A program made the translations under genes and the position numbers. The notes beneath the pieces were generated by a model. It did no database searches, was not told where the DNA came from, and saw only the letters and a list, made by a program, of their open reading frames with translations. Positions 19,402-30,099 of a DNA stretch of 64,000 nucleotides are shown one piece after another (the first letter of the stretch is position 1; every line of letters starts with the position of its first letter). The stretch spans positions 5,744,270-5,808,269 of the forward strand of contig OZ020265.1 of assembly GCA_963971285.1 (NCBI GenBank), given 5' to 3'. Source of the stretch: Astropecten irregularis. Taxonomy: Eukaryota; Echinodermata; Asteroidea; Paxillosida; Astropectinidae.

Positions 19402-19884
19402 TATATCTAAAATAAACATGTTTCTATACACCAAAATGACATGCACAAGAATACCAAATTTACCTTCATACCTCACACAAATGGTTGCTTAACCAATTTA
19501 ATCAAGATATAACTCAATATACGTTGACAATGGACGAGACTGCATTCATTACAGTAATATAATTAAACGGACTGAATCTTGTAGTATTTCACAGTAAAGA
19601 TTTGGGCAATTTTACAAAGATGACATAAACACATTTTAATCACAACAATTACTTATTTACCTAACCATATCTATTCAGACTACAACAGCTTTTATATGAT
19701 GATCCGTTTATTTTAAATTACAATTACAGTAGCACATAAATAGTAGATTCAAACTGAAATGCAAAATACGGGATTTCATTTACACAGCATATTACCATTT
19801 GCTCAACAATTTAGATCATTTTAAGATATACAAGTAATAAACAACTGCAATTTGCCCAACAGCCAAAAATTTATAAAAATGCGT

Positions 19885-20001
19885 GGAGTTGGGAGGACCT
19901 GACGCGTTTCGATCCTAGCAGGATCTTTATGATATATTATAGCCTTCGATAAAGATCCTGCTAGGATCGAAACGTCGAAGGCATCAGGCCCTCCCAACTC
20001 C
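19885..20001. repeat. Foldback with GAAACGTC motif (copy A)
   Basis: Inverted arms GGAGTTGGGAGG...CCTGA(C/T)G and GATCCTAGCAGGATC/GATCCTGCTAGGATC. The plus arm reads GATCCTGCTAGGATCGAAACGTC, resembling stem II plus GAAAC-GUC of the hammerheads found in Penelope-like terminal repeats, with a decayed CUGANGA part. Copy B equivalent: 43846-43962. A related single end is at about 62640-62690. Confidence 0.5.
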
Positions 20002-20546
20002 AAAAATTTTAAGATATATTGAAATCGGTAAGACATACATTGGAATTGTTTTAATTACAGATTCGAGGCAAGAATCTAATAATCGCGCACTTGTGAAGTG
20101 ATCCAGAACTAGAGTGAAGTGTGATTCGGTCGGTAGGTTTATCAGATGATAATGTGCATGGCCGATTATTGGGGGCGTGTTTGGGTAATTTGAAAAGGAT
20201 CTTAGAGTAGAAAGTGTGAGTGGTATATGGTGCGAATCTGACTCGACAGTGGCTAGAGGAGGTGGATATATTAGTGGGTACGACTGGGTGAATAGATTTC
20301 TGTTTGAATGTGAAAAACCAACGGACGTTTGTAGTATCATGAATGACTGGTGGTCTGATTTATGAAAGGCGGTTGAAAACTGGGTGGAACTTCCTTTAAT
20401 AAATATGGTTTGTAATGTGACTATTATAGTTGTGGTTTTGCATATAATTACAAATGGGGTATTAGGGAGATACGTAAAGCATCTAAAAGTGGACATTAGG
20501 GAGACAACGGGACTTAAGGTGACATTTCGATGTCTCCCTAAGGTAC

Positions 20547-20794
20547 CAGGGGCCAATTTCAAAGAGCTGCTTAAGCACCAAAATTTGCTTCAGCACCAAA
20601 AACCTTGGTAAATAAAATCAGTATGCCAGCCAAAACTTCGTGTGAATTTTATGCTCAGCAAACAATGGCCGAATACAAGTCAAAAGCAGTAAACACTGCA
20701 TGAAAATTTGGTTGGTAATCCTGTTTGATCAAAGAAGACTTTTCGTGCTTAAGCAATTTGTTGTGCTTAAGCAGGTCTATAAAACTGGCCCCTG
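20547..20794. mobile_element. hAT-like MITE (copy A)
   Basis: Terminal inverted repeats CAGGGGCCAATTTC and CAGGGGCCAGTTTT (as read inward from the right), with repeated TGCTTAAGCA motifs inside. The CAGGGGC start is typical of hAT elements. A clean 8-bp target duplication was not seen. Copy B equivalent: 45152-45399. Confidence 0.6.
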
Positions 20795-21327
20795 CTACCT
20801 TGGACACAGTTTTGCTGTCCATATGTTAATAGAAGACAGATAATGTTCTCAATATGAATATAATTATGTTAATTTCAAGTTCATTGGTTTGGAAGATGTT
20901 TAGATAAATAATAGGTAAGTAAAGTTTGTACACGACACTGTGGGAATGTCTCCCTAAGGTCCAATACTCGGTTATTACTACCACATAAATTATTTGTACA
21001 CGAGAAGGTTACACTTTGTCTCAATAATATCCCTATAATTATTTTCGTTTGTGCATTAGATATTTCTTAAGTCGGACGCCTTCTTACTCAATCTTGTATT
21101 AGGTTTTTACATTAAAGTACCGGTCTAATATGACAGTACATTCATCCTTGCAATAAACATATTTTATACATGTACGTGATTCACAGTGGCCATTTGTCAG
21201 GTCGTTAATACACAGATACGCCATACGCTACACTAGTAAATCATCAGAATGGGAGAGTGGACAACAGCGCACGCGCACACACGCACGTGCAAAACAACGC
21301 GCGCATGCTCATAATGGGAGACTTTTG
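20795..21327. other. Non-coding, shared with copy B; no gene seen
   Basis: Matches 45400-45932 closely. It ends in a run of CGCG-rich inverted sequence starting near 21263 (ACAGCGCACGCGCACACACG), part of the palindromic repeat in which the assembly gap lies. Confidence 0.5.
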
Positions 21328-21556
21328 GGCCCTTTTCCAAACCTCGGCTCCGGCTCATGCTCCGGCTTCGTCTCTGTCATCCATATGCTGAAAATATAGG
21401 TTGTTGCTTTTTATTGAACCTGAATCTCTGTTTTCTTGTTCAAAATAGAGTATCTACTTCCAAGCCGTATGCAAAAGCCTGTATTTTGATAACCGTTATT
21501 TTAGAATGGATTCACGAAATGGAGCATGAGCCGGAGCCGAGGTTTGGAAAAGGGCC
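21328..21556. mobile_element. Harbinger-like MITE, 3-bp TSD
   Basis: 229 bp with perfect ~36-bp terminal inverted repeats starting GGCCCTTTTCCAAACCTCGG. TTG flanks it at 21325-21327 and 21557-21559, and copy B has the empty site at 45930-45932. The 3-bp duplication and GGCCC start fit PIF/Harbinger-type non-autonomous elements. A diverged relative is at 54946-55150. Confidence 0.8.
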
Positions 21557-21637
21557 TTGGAGAGTCGGTCTTGAGTCAACAGCGCACGCGTAAACCATGC
21601 TTGCGCAATTGTGAGCATGCGCGCGTTGTATTGCGCG

Positions 21638-21837
21638 NNNNNNNNNNNNNNNNNNNNNNNNNNNNNNNNNNNNNNNNNNNNNNNNNNNNNNNNNNNNNNN
21701 NNNNNNNNNNNNNNNNNNNNNNNNNNNNNNNNNNNNNNNNNNNNNNNNNNNNNNNNNNNNNNNNNNNNNNNNNNNNNNNNNNNNNNNNNNNNNNNNNNNN
21801 NNNNNNNNNNNNNNNNNNNNNNNNNNNNNNNNNNNNN
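21638..21837. other. Assembly gap, 200 N
   Basis: Exactly 200 unknown bases, a fixed-size placeholder. It starts right after TTGTATTGCGCG. In copy B the same sequence continues into TGCGTGCGCG and the second arm of an inverted repeat (to 46040), so the break falls in a hairpin-forming GC-rich site. Confidence 0.95.
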
Positions 21838-21949
21838 ATCAAAGTGAAATCGAGTGACGGTTTCAACCGAGAAGGCAAAATCACGTAAACACGAATGCGT
21901 AAAAATGAAATTGGCCGCTCATTTGCCGAAAATGACCGGGAAAACCTAT

Positions 21950-22077
21950 ATTATTTCGTTACCGAGAAATATTATTTCGTTACCGAGAAATATTATTTCG
22001 TTACCGAGAAATATTATTTCGTTAATGAGAAATATAATTTCGTTACCGAGAAATATTATTTCATTACCTTGAAATAC
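21950..22077. repeat. ~21-bp minisatellite between two element ends
   Basis: Five to six head-to-tail copies of ATTATTTCGTTACCGAGAAAT, itself nearly palindromic. It is bounded on the left by GGGAAAACCTATA and on the right by TATAGGTTTTCCC, so it sits exactly between two facing transposon ends. Confidence 0.85.
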
Positions 22078-23323
22078 TATAGGTTTTCCCGGCCAAATTC
22101 AGCAAAGGAACGTTCATTTTCGTGAAAACGCATTCAGATTCGGACAGATTTTTTAACACTGTGCAAACTCAGCTTTCTTTTTCCTCATTTATTACATTCT
22201 ATTTCGTGTTCGTGCATTCAGGATTTGTTTCTTACCATTCACGTTCGCGTTGGGGCGTTCTATTTCGTTTATAGGCATTCAAGACCACACTTCTACCATT
22301 CAAAAATAGGATCTTTTCTGTCTTTTGACGATTGGAGCAATCAAATTAAAAGCCAGGGACGCGAGCACGCTATTTTGTCTGCGCGTGCTTTTCTTTTTCG
22401 TTTTCAGACACTCTATTTAGCACTTTAAATGTTCGATTTAGATATCACTAGGCGCAGTTCTAGAGCCAATATTTTTGGGGGGCTACAAGAGCAAATTATA
22501 TACATGTATATACATATATTTTATTTTTGGGGGGGCTGGGGGGGGGGGGGCTTATTAGGGGAGCCACGTATAAAAGGAGCCACTTCTTTTGGGAGGCTAG
22601 ACTTATTCTAGCACTCGCTTCTGTTATGTCAAGCTCCCCCTAGCCCTCTTCCGTAGAAACGCCTCTGGATGTAACATGGATAAATCAAGTAATCTGTTAT
22701 TCATTTCTGGTGAAACAAAGTTGGCCTTTATGATGCATGTACAGTTTTTGTACATTCTTTCAGTCAACCTCATCATTGTACTTAATGCACATACCTCACT
22801 CATAGACAGTAATTTTAATTAAGTTTAGGCGGAGTTTTGTGTTTTCACAAAGTCGTGTTAAAACTTTTTTAAATGAGCAAACATAAGGGGTAATTGTGTA
22901 TTTTACAACGAAAAGCTTAAATGTGTAATTATGTTTGTAGCCCTTTGTACATATTTCGTTTGTACGTGTTTACTTTTTCTCCAGTATTTTGTTTTGCTTA
23001 GCTCTCAATTTCCTGATATGCAAGGCATCTTGCCATGTTTAGATTTTAATTTGAATGTACATGTTTGGAAAGTGAATGCCTATTCACGAAGTTGAATGCG
23101 TGTCAGATCGCCGTTTAAGGCCTCTGACGAATTTGAATGCACGAAAGGACTATCTGAATTTGAAAGACCGGATTCATGGAAAGAATGCTTCAATAACGAA
23201 ATAGAACGACTTAGTTTTAATCTCGAATGCCCGTGTGGACGAGCATTCAGTTTAAAACGAATTTGATTGAATCCCGTGTTAAAATGAATGCTTCTTTGCT
23301 GAAATTGGCCGGGAAAACCTATA
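22078..23323. mobile_element. 1.25-kb TIR element without coding capacity
   Basis: Inverted ends TATAGGTTTTCCCGGCCAA on both sides, with similarity continuing for about 40 bases (AATTCAGCAAAG...). The interior has many GAATGC/GCATTC motifs and G-rich runs at 22480-22560 but no transposase. Another end of the same family finishes at 21949. Confidence 0.7.
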
Positions 23324-23589
23324 TTTCGAGGGAAGGAAATAATTCAAACTTTTGTTTTTACCTCTCACATTTTTTTTTGCCCGTCAACTTATGGAGCTCC
23401 GTAGAAATTCATCGTCGGAGTCTGTGCTAGCATGTTTTGTACACAAGAGCCCATATGCCGGCTATCCTATATTGTAAGGTTAACACCCACCCAGGACTGC
23501 AGGCATTCAATACTTATTCTGTGGAGTTTTTGAAGCTCCAAGCCTTCACGAAATGAAGCTTGGGCTAAGCTTGGGGTCATTTTGCTACC

Positions 23590-23790
23590 CAGTGGCGTCA
23601 CAAGACTTTTGAGTCTGGGGGGCACAAGGGGGGCACTAGCAATTGTTGGGGGGGGCAAACGTTTTATATACTATATTTTTTTTTCACCAACCCAAATTTC
23701 AAATGGGGGGGGGGGGGGCACAAGGTTTTCCAGGGGGGGCACGTGCCCCCCCCCCCCCCCCCCCCTGGCCCCCCCTTGGCGACGCCACTG
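23590..23790. mobile_element. hAT-like G/C-run MITE
   Basis: Ends CAGTGGCGTCAC and its inverted form GGCGACGCCACTG, flanked by TTGCTACC and TTGCTAAC, an 8-bp duplication with one mismatch as expected for hAT. The interior is dominated by G and C homopolymers, which are likely to be poorly resolved in the assembly. Confidence 0.7.
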
Positions 23791-24103
23791 TTGCTAACGC
23801 TTTTTGAAGCCCACAAATGAAGGGATTGGGCCACCTGACGAAGCCGAAGAAAGGCTCCTGCTTCGCCATGTATCTCAAGCCCATTTAGGACACAAAATGG
23901 CAGTAGCAAAAAATAGTCCCAAGCCTAGCCTTAAGCCTCATTTTGTAAAGTTTTTGTGGAATATCAAGGCTATAGTGATGATGAAAGTGATGACATCGTT
24001 ACGTTGTTTACTTAGGGAGACTCTAGGTAGATGTATAAGCCACCTCCATAACTTATATAACTTTTCATTAACAATTATATCATGCTCTTGTTTCAACAAA
24101 CAG

Positions 24104-27100
24104 AGAATGTAACTTGTCCAGATTTCTACCACTGTGACAGCTCATTGCAGTGTATCCGTTTGCCAATGGTCTGCGACGGGAATATTGATTGCCCAAATGG
24201 GGACGACGAGAACGACTTGCAATGTGGTACGCATGTCTTTATATAGGCTAAGGCTAGGTGTTCGGCCGTTGCAAATGCATTGAAGCACGCCGACAATTAA
24301 TGGAGAACGTAATAAACCGTAGCGGCAGCCCTAGAAGCCTGTATTCGAACATGGCCCAACAAAACTCTATGCACATGACGTCATTCTAGTAGGACGCCCT
24401 CAGCGATAGGTTTCAACGCATGAGACTGCAACAGACAACAAAAAAGGAAATGAATCTTAAACATTCAATTCTTTCACACAAGTACGTGACATATCATTAT
24501 CACATTCGAAGCTTAAGTAAAGCGAGCCCTCATTTGGTGAAAATATGCCATTAAATTCAGGTTTTGCAAGATTGCAGGCTATCATGTTCTTTTCATTATT
24601 TGGATTAATTTTTCAGAGCAGCGATGCTTAAGTGGCTGTAAATGCACGGTTGCCCAAGGGGACGTTCGTGTAGTCTGTGAAGACGGCTGGACCAAGACTA
24701 CCATTGCCAACATGGCGAAGGGGACACGGCACCTGTAAGCATACACTGATTAGATCATAGGTCAAACAAGCCTGGCGAAGTCTTAACCACTCTGACACGG
24801 CGAAAAATGTATTTTTGGTGATTGAATACTTCGATTTTGTTTGTATTTTTGCAGCACGCTCTCTGGTGGAAACTCGAGTGCGCTTGACGAGGGACTTTTC
24901 AAAGAGTTCTTATCTTTACAAGCTTTGTAAGTAAACAGTTTTCTGACAGAAACAAAAAGGTGGCATAGTTAAATTTTCTTGATAACTATTCATCCATAGA
25001 TGTTTTCAGTTATACTGTTTGATAACTTGTAAGGTCACATCTTAAAGTCAATGGGTGCAGATTTATGAAGGGCTGATTTTCACGACTTTACAATTAAAGC
25101 TAATCTCTAGTAGCAATTAGGGAGAGACACAGTTAATACTATGCCCTCAAAACAACACTATGGGAAAGCTAAATAATATGTTATAAGGTAGCAATTCGCA
25201 TCAGGAGGACAGTTTTTATATCTTCCTTAATCGCGAAACCTAGCCAGGAACTACATAACTTCCTCAATGAAATCCGATTCCCCACTGCTATGTCTTAAGA
25301 ATGCCATGCTCAGCAAACAGGATGCTTTTCTGAGACCTAAGCAATAGGCATCACATAAGCATTTTCTTGGTGATGCTATCTTAAGCAAGGAGGAATTTCC
25401 ATGCTAAGCGAATTTGTAAGCTTAATGAGCTCCATGGAATTACTCCAACATGATATCCGATCGTTTGCAGTCTACTAGCATTAGAATCATCCCCCAAACT
25501 AAATAGGGTGCAACAGTAATGTTGCCAATTTTCTTCTCGAAGTTCAGGTCTTTGTTTTGTCTTTCACTTGACGTATTTGTTTTATATCATCAGATGGCTC
25601 AATAACAACAGCATGGACAGGATCAGACCAGAGATATTTAACGGTCTGGACAATCTGACTTTCTTGTAAGTTCCCTTCAACAGACAATAGAGAGGCCTTA
25701 GTAGTCAAAATGAAAGTTCGTTTACAGTTTGACCAGTTAACATTGACATGATATTGGTTTATAATGTTACTCGAATTTAGAAAGAAACCAGTACAGTATT
25801 ACAGAGTATTACTTTCTTGTAAGTTCCATCCGACAGACAATAGAGAGGCATTACTCTCCTATAGAGTATAGTCAAAATAAAAGTTTGTTTAGAGTTTGAC
25901 CAGTTAACATTGACATGAGATTGGTTACAATATTACTCCAAGACACCAGTACGGAATTACGGAGGTCGCAGGTTCGAATCCCTCATGGCCAATTTTCTTT
26001 TGAATTCTAATTTCAAATAACTAGTTGTGGTAACAATAGGCAAATGTTTTGTTCTGGCAATGCAATTCTTTAATCCTACAAACAAGGAATGCTTTGTTCT
26101 GTCGGTATCGTTACTGAAAGAAAATGAATGCTTTGTTATGTGGGTATTGTTCCTGAAACAATGAATGCTTTTGTTCTGTGGGTTTTGTTTCCCAGGGATA
26201 TATCAGACAACAACATCAGAAGTATTGAAGGTGTCTACTTCAAAGGATTACAAAATTTAGAAATCATGTAAGTGCTCTTTAATTATAATAATTCAATATA
26301 AAGAAGTGGTAATCATTGGATAGGTCGAATAAAGAAGATTAAAGATGTTATGGAGACACTGATATTCGTATTTGTCAGCAGTGCTTTATAGAAAACTACT
26401 AATAAACACTCCCACCTTGCTCCATCAAGAAACTAATAAAATAGTGAATGAAGCGATGTAGGAAAATGACTCACATGAATTACTCAAGCCTCAAATACAT
26501 CATTAAAAACTAAAGATGAATTTTTTCTTAGGAAGCAAATGTTGAATTGAGGTCAATAACTGGTCACAGAAAAATGGGCATGCGAACGGTTCCTCACTCA
26601 GTATTATGCAGCTTTGTGCATTTTGTATAATGTTAACATCTTTGTACTTGTTTTCCAGGATTGTTCGGAATAATCCCCTTCAAACATTGCAAAATGGCGC
26701 CTTCAAAGGATTGAGGAAACTACGAATCTTGTAAGTTCATTCATACATTGAAACCACAATTAGGTGACACAAAAAGAAGCAACAACTCTTTATACAGCAG
26801 TGCGTAGAACAATTGTCCAATTACACGAACTGATAGAGCATGAGAAAGAAAGTTGGAAAACGTTTCGTTTTCATCAGAAAGACGATTCATGAACGTTTCT
26901 CAATTTGAATTCACATTAACTGTAAGGGTAATGGGCATTCACGGATCATTATCAGGGATGAGATTGACCAATGATGAAAACAGCTGACAAGGAGCATTAA
27001 AAGTCTGAAATCTGAAAATCTCCTATACTTTTGTACACAACCTGTGAGGAAAAAAAAATCTGAAATCCAAAACAAAAAAATCTGAAACCCAAAACAAAAA

Positions 27101-29487
27101 AATCTGAAATCAGATTCTAAACTGAGAAATCTCATCCCTGCATAATGCAAAATGTCATCTGAGCTGTCTCCGGACAAAATTTCATTGGTAAGCAGGAACT
27201 GTGGGCTCTGCATGTCTGTTTTGGCTGCAGTACAAAGAGCACATCTGTGGGACTGTCAGAAAGCGCCCTCAACGTGCACAGAGAGCACATAGAGGGCGCT
27301 GTTAAGCCCTCAACCTTGACTTATGGGTGCAGACCAGTAAATAAATTCCCATAGGCTCCCATGCTGAATAGCCAATTTCAAAAAATTATTAAAAATACTC
27401 AGAAGTTTCTCAGACACTCAAGCTATACACCAAAATGAAGCTGAAAACTTCAATGTTCATTTTCGTTTCAATTTTCTATAGGGTAACCAATGACTTTTTG
27501 AGGAAAATCCATCCAAAGGAAAATACCCTGAAAACGGCCACGTTGACTGATGCCAGATTTAAAGAATGTACCCCTCCCCTACATGCCCAAGTAGAGCGAG
27601 TTTGGGGCCAGAATTCACCCAAACAGCTCAAAGTTGCAAGTCCAAACTCTGGCGACCGGGTTCCATCCATTTTCTTTACAAGACTTCCCAAGTAGGGCCC
27701 AGCAAATGATTTTATAAAAAAGATTTTGAGGGTATACAAAAAATTAATGAGCTCCGCGGACTGATCTGGACCTATTTACTGATCTGCACCCTTATCCTTT
27801 ACTTCACACGGCTCCGACTCCACTCCCCTCAATTTTGCCGACATTTTCTCAAATGGCAGGAGAGGCTCGGTTATCCATTTCTTTAGCAAGGAGGCAACAT
27901 GAACAGCACACAGCCACAGAGGTGGTTGCCCTTAAACTTGTTTTGAAATACTTTGTTGATGTTTTTTCTTCAGGGTTCTGATCAGAGGTAGCGCTTCAAG
28001 TTCAACCGATTCCCCGGTTCTCGTCAAGGACAAAGCATTGGATGATCTCATCAGCTTGGAAATGCTGTAAGTTACCGAGCTCAGGGCACTCAACGTTTGA
28101 ATACAGGGGTGTAAATCGACTATGACCAATGACTTGATCAAAAGGGCAAGCAGAATACCAACATTTGGGAATTATTCTTAGTAAACACTTTTGCGGCTTG
28201 GGTTTATATTCCTGTGGCAGGACGTACAGTGTGTTGCCTTCAAGATGCCTGTCGTCAATTCGTGCACCAAGACCAACACCTCAAAATAAAATCGCACCAT
28301 TTATTAATCATATTTTGGCTTTTAAATGTAGGTACGTTGACGATTATCGTTTGTGCTGTGAGTTTGTGTCATCGATCACGGGCTTCGACATCACCAAATG
28401 TCAAACCACGGAGCTGCAGCCGCCTCTGAACCTCTGCGGGAGCCTCATGCGCAACCACTTCCTCCGAATCTCCATGTGGATCCTGGGTCTTAGCGCCCTC
28501 ATCGGTAACACCGTGGCCATCGTCTGGCGCCTCATGGGCAAGGAGAAAGGCACGAAGAAGACTCACGCGTTCTTCGTGGCCAACCTGGCAATTTCGGACT
28601 TCATGATGGGGGTGTACATGCTGATCATTGCCGGCGCTGATTTGCACTTCGGCGAGGATTATTCAAGAGTGGCCAACGAGTGGAGGTCCAGTGTGACTTG
28701 CAAGGTAGCGGGGGTCATTTCAGTGATGTCCAGTGAGGCGTCCGTTTTCTTTGTGACTCTGATCAGCCTGGACAGCTTCTTGTCCATCGTGTTTCCTTTC
28801 AGCCGCATCAGGATTGAGGAAACATCAGCCAAGGTGTCAGTGGGCCTCATCTGGCTGTGCTCTTTGGGTCTCAGCGCTGGTCCCACTGTCTTCGTGGGGT
28901 CCGACTCCAAAGTCTACGGCCTCTCTGATGTCTGCATTGGTCTGCCTTTGATCACCGAACCGACGAGCTACGTGGTGCAGGAGAGCCAGATCGGGAACCC
29001 GCTGGGAGGGGAGACGGTCTCCATCCCAGTCGCTCAGGGGAAGCAGCCAGCTTGGATCTACTCCATCGTCCTGTTCCTCGGAGTCAACCTGCTATGCTTC
29101 TTGACGGTCCTGTGCTGTTACATCGGCATCGCTGTTAAGGTCAAACAAACTGTCAGCAAGGTCAAAACCTCATCACACCGCGACCGAGAGATCAAGATGG
29201 CCATCAAGATGGCTATGATAGTCGGCACTGACTTCGCTTGCTGGATGCCGGTCATCATCATGGGGATTTTGTCTCAGACGGGAATTGTAGACATCGGTCC
29301 AGACATGTACGCCTGGACTGTTGTCTTCATCCTGCCCATCAATTCAGCTCTCAATCCATACCTGTATACATTCTACACGGCTCTGACCGCACGTCGCAAA
29401 GAAAAATCAGGCAATTCAACCGAGATGAAGGCAAAGTCTTCTGGAACAACGCTGTCCGTTGTTTCCGGCACTGGTGTCAAGGGATAG
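24104..29487 (+). CDS. LDLa-LRR-7TM receptor (relaxin receptor/GRL101 type), 5' incomplete
   Basis: Eight exons with GT-AG borders: 24104-24226 (LDLa, six Cys, CDGNIDCPNGDDEND calcium site), 24617-24734 (Cys cluster before LRRs, CLSGCKC), 72-bp LRR exons 24855-24926, 25594-25665, 26196-26267 and 26659-26730, a 93-bp degenerate LRR exon 27974-28066, and the 7TM exon 28332-29487. Every LRR intron sits in phase 2 at the same leucine codon, as in glycoprotein-hormone and relaxin receptors. This is a type-C LGR-like receptor of the plasma membrane, expected to bind a peptide ligand and signal through G proteins; the ligand is not deducible. No signal-peptide exon was found; it may lie in or before the N gap. 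Only about five LRRs are present, fewer than the roughly ten of vertebrate RXFPs. Confidence 0.88.
25657..25758 (+). repeat. Exon-edge duplication in LGR intron
   Basis: The last bases of the second LRR exon, its splice donor and about 90 bp of intron (ACTTTCTTGTAAGTTC..., to CATTGACATGATATTGGTT) recur at about 25808-25925. The second copy gives an extra potential donor TTCTTGTAAG inside the intron but no preceding acceptor. Confidence 0.75.
28332..29487 (+). CDS. 7TM exon of the LGR-like receptor
   Basis: Starts after AAATGTAG and continues codon phase 2 from the LRR exon. The hinge YVDDYRLCCEF is the type that joins LRRs to TM1 in relaxin receptors. Seven hydrophobic segments follow: TM1 ISMWILGLSALIGNTVAIV, TM2 FVANLAISDFMMGVYML, TM3 ending LISLDSFLSIVFPF, TM4 IWLCSLGLSAGPTVFV, TM5 IYSIVLFLGVNLLCFLTVL, TM6 MAMIVGTDFACWMPVIIMGI, TM7 with NSALNPYLYTFY (NPxxY). 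The DRY position reads DSF, so the usual arginine is a serine. The ~45-residue second extracellular loop is long. The tail is Ser/Thr/Lys-rich. Confidence 0.9.
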
Positions 29488-30099
29488 ATTGTCAGGGGAC
29501 ATGCTCCGCGGTCTGACTGCGTATGGGGACCAAAGTTGGTCCAATGTCACACAACATCCGGGTAATCTGGACAGCCAGGCACGCTGGTCAGTTGAGCTTG
29601 TTGCACTGGCACTAAGTAGGACACTATATCAAAGGGCCTTCAAAGTTAATAGGGCATCACAGCATAAACCTTTCACAAACTTGTGAAGACGTTCTATTCA
29701 AAATACGCAACCCTTCTTTGCAACCTTTCCCAATTTAATCGGAGCATTGAACGGGTTTCATATGAAATTATACAAGCATTGGGCAATACAACTGACAATA
29801 CGGTGGACACACCAACCATTCATTTAGTACTAGGCATTCCAGCAAATGACAGTTTTCATTACGAGCTTGAAGAAAACTTTCTGGCACTTTTAGAACGGAA
29901 TGAAATGTTGTTTTGGGGGGTTTTTTTTGGGGGGGGTAAATTTTCAAATTTGGACAATATGATTGTCAATAATGGTAGACACTTAGTATGCACTCAAACT
30001 ATTTAACTACTTCGTAGGAATTCCATAATATAGTACCCAGAGGTCTTGAAGAAAAACTTTAAAGGCATAATACAGGATATGTATTAAACGTTTACAGAA
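29488..30099 (+). other. Presumed 3' untranslated region of receptor; no gene
   Basis: Follows the receptor stop codon. Contains a G/T homopolymer stretch at 29905-29940. No coding region is supported. Confidence 0.4.

Noticed and set aside
19172-19492. Overlapping plus- and minus-strand frames giving almost the same peptide
   Set aside because: An artefact of the SINE palindrome, which reads alike on both strands.
19984-20562. 192-residue minus-strand frame
   Set aside because: The matching frame in copy B is broken by indels and an insertion, it overlaps MITE and foldback sequence, and its composition is Ser/Thr/Leu-rich without a family.
28165-28331. N-terminal extension of the 7TM exon frame from an ATG at 28165
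   Set aside because: It lies in the intron; the splice acceptor at 28330-28331 in phase with the LRR exon gives the family-typical hinge.
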